Positions 22,975-28,549 of a stretch of DNA of 28,549 bases are shown here, piece after piece (position 1 is the first letter of the stretch; each line of letters starts with the position of its first letter). The translations under genes and the position numbers were made by a program. Source of the DNA: Crateriforma sp964453205 (GTDB lineage Bacteria > Planctomycetota > Planctomycetia > Pirellulales > Pirellulaceae); NCBI GenBank assembly GCA_964453205.1, contig CAYVRC010000066.1, positions 1 to 28,549 on the forward strand, written 5' to 3'. The notes beneath the pieces were generated by a model, which had not been told where the DNA came from, made no database searches, and was given only the letters and a program-made list of their open reading frames with translations.

Positions 22975-23715
22975 ATGATGAAAGCGGAGTATCTGCTGGT
23001 CAGCGATCTGGACGACACGTTCTTGGGAGATCGTGACGCGCTGCATCGCTTTGCGGCATTCTATGAACGGCTGCGGCATGAATTGAAAATCGTTTACGCC
23101 TCGGGACGATTCTATCGCACCATTCGACGCGATATCGAGGACACTCCCCTGCCCGAGCCGGTTGCCGTGATCGGGGGCGTAGGAAGCGAAATACGAAGCC
23201 ATCCTGGTGGCGAATTGGATCAGCAATGGGTCAAACGCATCTCGGCCAACTGGTCGGCCGATCGCATCCGAGAATTGCTGAGCGATGAGGCCAAACTCGC
23301 GTTGCAACCGGAGGATTCGCAGTCGGATTTCAAGGTCAGCTATTTCTTCCGCGACGCCAGCGATGAACAGCTGAATCGTTTGCGAGCGAAATTGTTTGAC
23401 AACGGCATCGACGCGAGTTTGATCTACAGTTCGTCGCGTGACTTGGACTTTTTGCCCGAGGGGGTCAATAAAGGGACCGCCGCTGCATTCGTCGCGCGAG
23501 AGTTGGGGTTCGATTGCGACCACACCCTGGTCGCGGGCAACTCGGGGAACGATTCGAAATTGTTCGAACACGACTTTCGCGGCATCATTGTCGCCAACGC
23601 TCACCAGGAACTGAAGGCCTACGCAACCGACCAGCGAGTGTATTTATCGCCGCATGAGCGAGCCGACGGAGTCTTCGACGGAGTGGATCATTGGATGAAT
23701 CGTCTCAACCGTTGA
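22975..23715 (+). CDS. HAD phosphatase, sucrose-6-phosphate phosphatase-like
   Basis: This 246-aa protein (an in-frame second ATG at 22978 is equally possible) is a HAD-IIB phosphatase with all catalytic landmarks: D-L-D-D-T (11-15; nucleophile D11 and acid/base D13), Y-A-S-G-R (41-45), Lys166 in V-N-K-G-T, and G-N-S-G-N-D (188-193). The cap and the ending Y-L-S-P-H-E-R-A-D-G-V-x-D-G-V-D-H-W resemble sucrose-phosphate phosphatases of plants and cyanobacteria. The expected reaction is sucrose-6-phosphate to sucrose; mannosylfructose- or glucosylglycerol-phosphate are alternatives. A sucrose-phosphate synthase is not in the window. It lies 150 bp after pgk, with no clear ribosome site or promoter in between, and 43 bp before a GH100-like gene. 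Confidence 0.82.
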   Translation: MMKAEYLLVSDLDDTFLGDRDALHRFAAFYERLRHELKIVYASGRFYRTIRRDIEDTPLPEPVAVIGGVGSEIRSHPGGELDQQWVKRISANWSADRIRELLSDEAKLALQPEDSQSDFKVSYFFRDASDEQLNRLRAKLFDNGIDASLIYSSSRDLDFLPEGVNKGTAAAFVARELGFDCDHTLVAGNSGNDSKLFEHDFRGIIVANAHQELKAYATDQRVYLSPHERADGVFDGVDHWMNRLNR

Positions 23716-23758
23716 CACGTCGTGGATTACTTTCAACAGCCCATCGTCGAATTTCGAA

Positions 23759-25036
23759 ATGACATCCACCATCAATGACCGATCGACCGAACGGCGGCAA
23801 GAAGGCTATGATCGCGGGCTTGCGATCATGCGAGATTGCTTGCGTGACCACGGGTTCCTTGCCACGCCGACCGAGCAAGATAATTACCGCCGCGTTTGGG
23901 GGCGCGACAGCAGCATCATCGGGCTTGCTTCGCTGTTGACCGAGGACGACGAGTTGATCGAAGGCTGTCGGCGAAGTCTCGAAACACTCGCCCGCTATCA
24001 AGGTCCGCACGGCGAAATCCCCAGTAACGTCGACCCGATCACCGAACGGGTCAGTTACGGCGGAACGGCCGGCCGCGTCGATGCGAATTTGTGGTTCATC
24101 ATCGCTTGCGGAAAATATTGGCGAACGACCGGCGACGATACCTTCCTGAATCGCATGCTCGAGCCGCTCGAAAAAACGCGGCGGCTCCTCGGGGCCTGGG
24201 AATTCAACACTCGAGGTTTGTTGTACATTCCGCCGACGGGCGATTGGGCCGACGAGTACTTGCAGAGTGGATACGTGCTTTACGATCAATTGTTGTACTT
24301 GCAGGCGCAACGGGAAGTCTGTCGGATGCACCAGCATTTGCATGAATCGGCCGACCATGACCTTGACGATCGTGTCACGCGACTGACGCACTTGATCCGA
24401 GCGAACTATTGGTTCACCGAGGACGGGAACGGTAACGATATCTACCACGAAGTGCTCTACGACAAAGGGCGGCAGGCGGCCCCTGAGCGAGGCGGTCAAT
24501 ACTGGATGCCGTTTTTCTCGCCGTTCGGCTACGGCTTTCGGTTCGACGGCATGGCCAACGCACTGGTGTCGCTGTTGGGCGTCGCCGACGATCAGCAATG
24601 CGAGTGCGTGGATCAGTACATTGCCGACAAAATTGTTCAAACCGAGATCATGTTGTTGCCCGCTTTTGATCCGGTGATCACGCCGAAGGATGAGAAGTGG
24701 GATGATTTGCAAATCACGTTTTCACACACGTTCAAAAACGCACCCCACGAGTATCACAACGGCGGACTTTGGCCTCTGGTCACCGCTTTCTATGCCGCGT
24801 CTTTGGCACAGCGTGGCAAACACGATCTGGCATGCCGTTACACCGAAGGGATTCACGCCGCCAATCGCTTGCCGATGGATGACGAACCGTGGAGTTTCCC
24901 CGAGTACGTGCACGGCAAAGATCACGCCGCCGGCGGAACGCATCCGATGGGCTGGAGCGCCGCGTCGGCGGTCATCGCCGAACAGGCCGTGAAAGGCAAT
25001 CAGTTGTTGGACGCACCGGTGAACCGCGACGCGTGA
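23759..25036 (+). CDS. (alpha/alpha)6-barrel glycoside hydrolase, GH100 neutral-invertase-like
   Basis: This 425-aa protein is a helical six-hairpin glycosidase. Matching the GH100 neutral invertases from memory gives W-G-R-D (47-50) for the first conserved Arg-Asp, V-D-A-N-L-W-F-I-I (107-115) for their V-D-x-x-L-W-W-I-I, G-D-W-A-D (161-165) for the catalytic Asp region, and Y-H-N-G-G-L-W-P for Y-H-N-x-G-S-W-P. Amylo-alpha-1,6-glucosidase (glycogen debranching) is the main alternative and is the likelier automatic label. No signal peptide is seen, so it acts in the cytoplasm. Placement directly after a sucrose-phosphatase-like gene makes sucrose hydrolysis to glucose and fructose attractive. 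The 43-bp gap has no clear Shine-Dalgarno sequence. Confidence 0.8.
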   Translation: MTSTINDRSTERRQEGYDRGLAIMRDCLRDHGFLATPTEQDNYRRVWGRDSSIIGLASLLTEDDELIEGCRRSLETLARYQGPHGEIPSNVDPITERVSYGGTAGRVDANLWFIIACGKYWRTTGDDTFLNRMLEPLEKTRRLLGAWEFNTRGLLYIPPTGDWADEYLQSGYVLYDQLLYLQAQREVCRMHQHLHESADHDLDDRVTRLTHLIRANYWFTEDGNGNDIYHEVLYDKGRQAAPERGGQYWMPFFSPFGYGFRFDGMANALVSLLGVADDQQCECVDQYIADKIVQTEIMLLPAFDPVITPKDEKWDDLQITFSHTFKNAPHEYHNGGLWPLVTAFYAASLAQRGKHDLACRYTEGIHAANRLPMDDEPWSFPEYVHGKDHAAGGTHPMGWSAASAVIAEQAVKGNQLLDAPVNRDA

Positions 25037-25146
25037 GCAGCGAGCGGGCACACGACATTTTTTGACCGATCCTTGCGGGCTGCGGTTCGTCAGTGTTCGA
25101 ATAATCCGAGGCCCCGTCATGCACGGTGATCAATCGACGTAAAGAC

Positions 25147-25746
25147 ATGAATGATCCAAAATCAACCAAATATAAGGCCGTTTTGTTTCTAGGGCCGCCA
25201 GGCAGCGGCAAAGGCACTCAGACACTCGCGCTGGGATGCTTGCCAGGCTTTTACACGTTCAGCACCGGCGAGGTCTTACGCGGCTTGGATCCGGCCAGCG
25301 ACTTGGGACGCCGCGTTGAAGAGTTTTTGTCCCGTGGCGATCTGGTCTCCGATGATGTCGTCCTGGAGGTCTGGCGGTCGCACATGGAGCAGAGAATCGA
25401 TGAGGGGAAGTTCGTTGTCAGTCGCGACACTTTGTTGCTCGACGCGTTTCCTCGGGATATCGACCAAGCCCAGTCGCTTGAACCACATATCGATTTTCGA
25501 TCGGTGATTCATTTGAACGCGGACGACGAAGACGAAATGAAGCGTCGCTTGCGGCGTCGGAACGCCCGTCCCGACGACCGAGATGTTTCGGTCATCGATC
25601 ATCGCTTTGAAGTCTATCGCCGTCGCACCGAACCGTTGATCGAACACTTCGGTCGAAATCGCGTCACCTCGATCGACGCGACGCAATCGCCGGTGCAGGT
25701 ACTACGCGACGTGACAGAAAACCTATCGAACGTCTTCGCCGAATAG
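25147..25746 (+). CDS. Adenylate-kinase-like nucleoside monophosphate kinase
   Basis: From ATG 25147 the product has 199 residues; GTG 25126 would add seven. The P-loop G-P-P-G-S-G-K-G-T-Q lies at 16-25, the NMP-binding region follows (F-S-T-G-E-V-L-R), then L-L-L-D-A-F-P-R-D in place of the usual G-F-P-R, and a basic LID-type segment with R-R-L-R-R-R-N-A-R-P-D-D. It is shorter than E. coli Adk and lacks a cysteine zinc finger in the LID. The usual Gly before F-P-R is Ala here. It should transfer phosphate between ATP and AMP or another NMP. A second, housekeeping adk is expected elsewhere, so I leave the symbol empty. Its stop codon overlaps a sigma-54-like site for the next operon. Confidence 0.85.
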   Translation: MNDPKSTKYKAVLFLGPPGSGKGTQTLALGCLPGFYTFSTGEVLRGLDPASDLGRRVEEFLSRGDLVSDDVVLEVWRSHMEQRIDEGKFVVSRDTLLLDAFPRDIDQAQSLEPHIDFRSVIHLNADDEDEMKRRLRRRNARPDDRDVSVIDHRFEVYRRRTEPLIEHFGRNRVTSIDATQSPVQVLRDVTENLSNVFAE

Positions 25747-25760
25747 GAACGGTCTTTGCT
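25745..25760 (+). promoter_or_regulatory. Candidate sigma-54 promoter for the lipoprotein/membrane-protein operon
   Basis: AGGAACGGTCTTTGCT matches TGGCACG-N4-TTGCW at all but two positions (first T and the C after GG), with exact GG-N10-GC spacing. It begins inside the stop codon of the adenylate-kinase gene. The start site near 25770 gives a leader of about 59 bases to the ATG at 25829. Confidence 0.55.
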
Positions 25761-25828
25761 CTCCCTCGTCTATCGAAATTGTTGAAAAACGAACACGCGT
25801 CCGACCTTTCAGAAACGGAGCCGAACCG

Positions 25829-26164
25829 ATGTCCCGACTGACTACCTTTAGCTTTTTGTTCTTTGCGATCTTTGCCGGATTGGCAGGCTGCGACGACATG
25901 AACAATGGCGGTTCAACCGACAGCGAAGCGATTGAAAGTGCGGAAGCGGCCGCCGAACACGCCGAAGAAGCCGCCGGCCACGCCCGCGAAGCGGCAGAGG
26001 CTGCTGAGCGATTGACGCCCGAACCGACCGACCCCGAGGAGCGTGCCGCCCAGAAAGCCGCCGATGCCGCGGACGACGCCGCCGACGCGGCTGATCAAGC
26101 CGCCGAAGACGCCGCGCGGGCCGCTGAGAAGGCCGGCGCGTCGGGTGAAGACGGTGGCTTTTAA
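25829..26164 (+). CDS. Small alanine-rich coiled-coil lipoprotein
   Basis: This 111-aa protein has a lipoprotein signal peptide ending in the lipobox L-A-G-C (Cys20), followed by D-D, which in E. coli would tend to keep a lipoprotein in the inner membrane. The mature part is almost entirely Ala, Glu, Asp and Lys in heptad-like spacing (A-E-A-A-A-E-H-A-E-E-A-A), broken by a P-E-P-T-D-P-E-E hinge near residues 63-72, then more Ala/Asp helix. It therefore forms two acidic helices that may pair, like an Lpp-type spacer. A CGGAG ribosome site precedes the ATG. The downstream membrane-protein gene is 29 bp away. Low-complexity composition prevents family assignment. Confidence 0.8.
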   Translation: MSRLTTFSFLFFAIFAGLAGCDDMNNGGSTDSEAIESAEAAAEHAEEAAGHAREAAEAAERLTPEPTDPEERAAQKAADAADDAADAADQAAEDAARAAEKAGASGEDGGF

Positions 26165-26193
26165 TCACCCCCAATCATCAACGAGGTTTTGAA

Positions 26194-26646
26194 ATGGAAT
26201 GGCTCGCAACACTCATCGCCGCACTGCTGATCGCACTCGTCGTGGGCGCGATCTTCTCCTTTGCCGGTGCTCGCGGCCCGTGGGCGAGTGCGGTCTGGTT
26301 CATCGTGATTTTGTTTTTGGCCACCTTGGCCATCGGCGTCTGGGCCGATCCGGTCGGCCCGGCCGCTTTCGGCGTGCCCTGGGTGGGCTATCTGGTCACG
26401 GCCATCTTTATCGGATTGTTGATCGCCGCCGCGACGCCGGAATACCGACACGGGCGTCGGCACATCAAGGACATGCCGTTGCAACGAGATTCGAGTTTCG
26501 AACCCGATACGGAACCGGCTCCGGTCGATCCGCGTTCGCCTGAGGAGGCAGGCGTTGATGCGGCCACGGCCGTCGGTGTGCTTTTTTGGATCTTTGCGAT
26601 CTTTGCGATTTCGATCGTGTTGGTCCGGTTTCTCGCGATGGCCTAG
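26194..26646 (+). CDS. Small membrane protein, four predicted helices
   Basis: This 150-aa protein shows three close hydrophobic helices (about 5-23, 30-49 and 62-80), then a hydrophilic loop (about 82-122) rich in Pro, Glu and Asp, and a last helix (about 125-147). No conserved catalytic motif is seen. The ribosome site AGG lies ten bases before the ATG. It is in an operon with the coiled-coil lipoprotein 29 bp upstream; the pair may form an envelope assembly. A function cannot be read from the sequence. Confidence 0.72.
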   Translation: MEWLATLIAALLIALVVGAIFSFAGARGPWASAVWFIVILFLATLAIGVWADPVGPAAFGVPWVGYLVTAIFIGLLIAAATPEYRHGRRHIKDMPLQRDSSFEPDTEPAPVDPRSPEEAGVDAATAVGVLFWIFAIFAISIVLVRFLAMA

Positions 26647-26711
26647 TCGCGTGGAAAAGGCCCGCGGGGTGGCGATTTTCTGTCGCCAACCGCTCAACGT
26701 CGGCTGACAGG

Positions 26712-26738
26712 CGGTGACGCGTCAAGATCGCGTCACCG
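26712..26738. terminator. Possible terminator hairpin between convergent genes
   Basis: A perfect 10-bp stem, CGGTGACGCG (26712-26721) with CGCGTCACCG (26729-26738), encloses a seven-base loop and overlaps the stop codon of the pyrophosphatase gene. It lacks a T tract on either strand, so it may be a structure that slows polymerase or stabilises mRNA ends rather than a standard rho-independent terminator. Confidence 0.4.
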
Positions 26739-27254
26739 ACGGAAACGGTCGGCCGCTTCTTCGATGATTTGATGAGCCTGTTCGATCGGTTGTAAGTCAC
26801 GAACGTCGACTTCGATCGGTTCAAGCTGCTTGTAATCGCGAAAGAAACGTGTGATCGTCTCGAGCCGATGCTGTGGCAGGTCATCGACGATTTCGTAAGA
26901 ACTGTATTCCGGGTCTTCGACAGCCACCGCGATGATTTTGTGGTCGCTCTTTCCCGCGTCGACCATCGTCAACATGCCGATCGGGCGTGCCTCCATCAAC
27001 GTGAGCGGATGGACGGCGAATTGACACAGTACGAGGATGTCCAGCGGGTCATTGTCTTCGCCAAGTGTTTGCGGGATGAAGCCGTAGTTTGCGGGAAAAT
27101 GGACGGCGGAATGGAGGACTCGATCCAATCGCAACATCCCGGTCGGTTTATCGAGTTCGTATTTCATGGTGCCGCCGCGGGGGATTTCCACGACCGTGTT
27201 GACGACGTGTGGCACCTCTTCACCGGTGGGAACATCTTTCCAAGGATGGATCAT
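26733..27254 (-). CDS. ppa: Inorganic pyrophosphatase (family I)
   Basis: This 173-aa protein has the family I layout: V-V-E-I-P-R-G (21-27), K-Y-E-L-D-K (31-36), Y-G-F-I-P-Q-T (57-63), the metal signature D-N-D-P-L-D (67-72) and a later MVDAGKSDHKIIAV segment. The expected reaction is PPi to two phosphates with Mg2+. Length is typical for the bacterial enzyme. In the first motif Gly-Thr-Met replaces the common Ser-x-Asn before K-Y-E. Its ATG overlaps the stop of pfkB by four bases, so the two are translationally coupled. A PPase coupled to a sugar kinase, away from other housekeeping genes, fits the theme of an extra energy-metabolism set. Confidence 0.93.
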   Translation of the reverse strand: MIHPWKDVPTGEEVPHVVNTVVEIPRGGTMKYELDKPTGMLRLDRVLHSAVHFPANYGFIPQTLGEDNDPLDILVLCQFAVHPLTLMEARPIGMLTMVDAGKSDHKIIAVAVEDPEYSSYEIVDDLPQHRLETITRFFRDYKQLEPIEVDVRDLQPIEQAHQIIEEAADRFRR

Positions 27255-28192
27255 GGTCGCTCCGCCGATTCTTTCAGTTCTTGGTACAACCGCTCGGCAT
27301 CATCTCGGCGACATAGTTGCGTGCCCTCGGTCATCACCGCCGCACTTCCGCAGGCGACGCCGAATCGTGCCGCGTCGGGCAAAGACTCACCTCTCTGCAG
27401 CGCCAGCACGGTTCCCGCGACGGTGCTGTCCCCCGCACCGATCTTGCTGCGAATCTTCACGGTCGGCGCGTTGATGCGATGTTCTCCCTCACGTGTCACC
27501 AACATCACTCCGCCGCGACCGAGGGAGACCATCATCGCGTGAACCTTGCCGCGATCGATCAATCGATGCGCGGCGTCGCGGGCGTCTTGATCGCTTTCGA
27601 TTTCCCGGTCGACAAGTTGCCCGAGTTCGCGTTGGTTCGGCTTGAGCAGGAAAACGGATTGTTCGACACCTCGCTTCAGCGCCTTTCCGCTGACATCCAG
27701 GGTGACTCGGGTTGAATCGGGCATGGCTTGGATGATGCGACCGACGAATTCATCGGGAACACCTGGGGGCAGGCTGCCGCTGAGGACCAGATGCGTCGGC
27801 GCGGGATCGAGTTGGGTGACCGCCTCAAAGCATGCCTGCTGTTCCGCATCGGTCAGCTCGGGTCCGGGAAAGCCGAAACGATATTGTTGATCGCTTTCTG
27901 TTTCCGTAATGATCACGTTCTCGCGTGTGTTGCTTGAGATCGGAATTGCACGATTCTGAACACCTTGGTCGCTGAGCAACCGTTCCAGCATGCCGCCGAT
28001 GACGCCGCCGGCGGTGAAGATCGCCAAGGCGTCGCCGCCGAGTTGGGTGATGGCGACGGCGACATTGACACCGCCGCCGCCTGGATCAAAACGTTCGTCT
28101 TGGCAGCGCAGTTTGTGTTCGGCGACCACGCGGTCGATCCGCGCACTGCGGTCGACGGTAGGGTTCAAGGTGAGTGTGACGATATCGGTCAT
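27251..28192 (-). CDS. pfkB: 6-phosphofructokinase II / PfkB-family sugar kinase
   Basis: From ATG 28192 the product has 313 residues; the frame upstream to 28360 is not protein-like and contains a promoter candidate. It is a ribokinase-fold kinase with G-G-G-G-V-N-V-A (38-45) and G-A-G-D-S (252-256, base D255). From memory it tracks E. coli Pfk-2 closely: T-L-T-L-x-P-x-x-D, K-L-R-C, S-G-S-L-P-P-G-V, K-P-N-Q-x-E-L and V-S-L-G-x-x-G. It probably phosphorylates fructose-6-phosphate to the 1,6-bisphosphate using ATP; 1-phosphofructokinase and tagatose-6-phosphate kinase are close alternatives. It is followed by ppa with a four-base overlap. The SD sequence is weak. Confidence 0.88.
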   Translation of the reverse strand: MTDIVTLTLNPTVDRSARIDRVVAEHKLRCQDERFDPGGGGVNVAVAITQLGGDALAIFTAGGVIGGMLERLLSDQGVQNRAIPISSNTRENVIITETESDQQYRFGFPGPELTDAEQQACFEAVTQLDPAPTHLVLSGSLPPGVPDEFVGRIIQAMPDSTRVTLDVSGKALKRGVEQSVFLLKPNQRELGQLVDREIESDQDARDAAHRLIDRGKVHAMMVSLGRGGVMLVTREGEHRINAPTVKIRSKIGAGDSTVAGTVLALQRGESLPDAARFGVACGSAAVMTEGTQLCRRDDAERLYQELKESAERP

Positions 28193-28311
28193 CAGGTTGT
28201 CTCGGTGTTCTGTTCGAAAGTAGCCCGGTTCAGAAAGTCGAGACCCACGCCCCGCAGAGTCGTGCGACGACTGTCTGGAGAATCTGTTTGCGCCCGACGC
28301 CACGCTGGGAC

Positions 28312-28327
28312 CGCAACCCTCGCGCCA
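28312..28327 (-). promoter_or_regulatory. Candidate sigma-54 promoter for pfkB-ppa
   Basis: Minus-strand TGGCGCGAGGGTTGCG matches TGGCACG-N4-TTGCW except A to G in the -24 element and the last base. GG-N10-GC spacing is exact. The start site near 28302 gives a leader of about 110 bases. It shares its first nine bases, TGGCGCGAG, with the candidate before the ATP-grasp gene. The remaining part of the 227-bp gap shows nothing else I can support. Confidence 0.55.
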
Positions 28328-28419
28328 ACTATCGCAGTGGTTGCGACACGGCGGCGACACAAGGGCATGGTCTCCACTGTTTCCGCGTCCGGCATCGTCT
28401 CAGCGGGCCGAGCGTCGGG

Positions 28420-28549
28420 CTATTTCGCGCGGACCACGATCAGCCAGTCCTCGATGTCTTTGCCGGTGGCGGGTGATTTCAAGGTGACTTTGCCGCCGCC
28501 GGTGACGCCGGAGCCGTCATAGACGACTTCGCCGCCCGAGCGTGGGTCG
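28420..28549 (-). CDS. C-terminal tail of an unidentified minus-strand gene (cut by window edge)
   Basis: Reading the minus strand in from the right edge gives 42 codons ending in TAG at 28420-28422: a beta-rich tail with S-G-G-E-V-V-Y-D-G-S-G, T-G-G-G-K-V-T-L-K and a closing D-W-L-I-V-V-R-A-K. This resembles the last sheet of the small beta-sandwich domain ending many planctomycete secreted glycosidase-like and collagenase-associated proteins (G-x-V-x-F-x-x-P then D-W-V-L/I), but too little is present to name it. The gene is transcribed toward pfkB, 227 bp away. Confidence 0.55.
   Translation of the reverse strand, partial: DPRSGGEVVYDGSGVTGGGKVTLKSPATGKDIEDWLIVVRAK

Noticed and set aside
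22381..23604. A 407-codon minus-strand frame across pgk and the HAD phosphatase
   Set aside because: It spans two well-defined plus-strand genes with catalytic motifs and shows no domain of its own.
23705..24712. A 335-codon minus-strand frame opposite the GH100-like gene
   Set aside because: Antisense shadow; the plus strand has matching glycosidase motifs.
17541..24820. TGGCAC hexamers inside coding sequence, for example near 17549, 22485 and 24806
   Set aside because: None is followed by TTGC at the correct distance, and all are inside genes.
1..28549. CRISPR arrays, insertion sequences, attachment sites and prophage genes
   Set aside because: I found no spaced direct repeats, no transposase or integrase and no tRNA edge, so there is no direct sign that region 2 moved as a mobile element.

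Overview
The window looks like chromosome from a planctomycete of the Rhodopirellula/Pirellulaceae type. The support is a dense set of families largely diagnostic of that group: a DUF1501 C-terminus, two large haem-c proteins of the PSCyt1/DUF1587/DUF1595/DUF1592/DUF1588/DUF1585 architecture, two Tat-exported DUF1552 proteins and a Cys-type sulfatase. GC content is fairly high, and most genes sit in short operons. This taxonomic reading is inference from gene content; no rRNA or tRNA gene is visible.

Region 1 (1-11453) is an exported cytochrome/sulfatase block. After the tail of a DUF1501 gene, two divergent operons face away from 4541-4790. The minus-strand one encodes a 982-aa DUF1592-type cytochrome overlapping a DUF1552 gene. 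The plus-strand one encodes an 801-aa DUF1592-type cytochrome, a DUF1552 protein, an exported protein of unknown function and a sulfatase.

Region 2 (11472-28192) is a different kind of DNA: small stress-type proteins mixed with extra copies of central sugar and energy enzymes. In order it holds a CBS-pair protein; a glucose-fructose oxidoreductase-like Tat protein; a zinc ribbon coupled to a BON protein; a secreted Tyr/Asp-rich protein; an AMP-ligase/ACP/PlsC fusion with two small conserved proteins; a wrecked CocE/NonD hydrolase; an ATP-grasp protein; phosphoglycerate kinase; a sucrose-phosphatase-like HAD enzyme; a GH100-like glycosidase; an adenylate-kinase-like protein; a lipoprotein with a four-helix membrane protein; and a PfkB-PPase pair. 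The chemistry suggests sucrose-phosphate to sucrose to glucose plus fructose, feeding either sorbitol/gluconolactone formation or lower glycolysis, with adenylate kinase and pyrophosphatase balancing nucleotides and PPi.

The most interesting observation is regulatory. Sequences with the sigma-54 (RpoN) promoter layout, GG-N10-GC with a good -24/-12 context, lie in front of most transcription units of region 2. The site at 14107-14122 is a full TGGCAC-N5-TTGCA match. I found no comparable site in the intergenic stretches of region 1 that I read. I therefore propose that region 2 is a sigma-54-controlled stress, dormancy or low-energy island. The window contains no sigma-54 activator gene, so the trigger is unknown. 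The right edge (28420-28549) is the C-terminal tail of another minus-strand gene.
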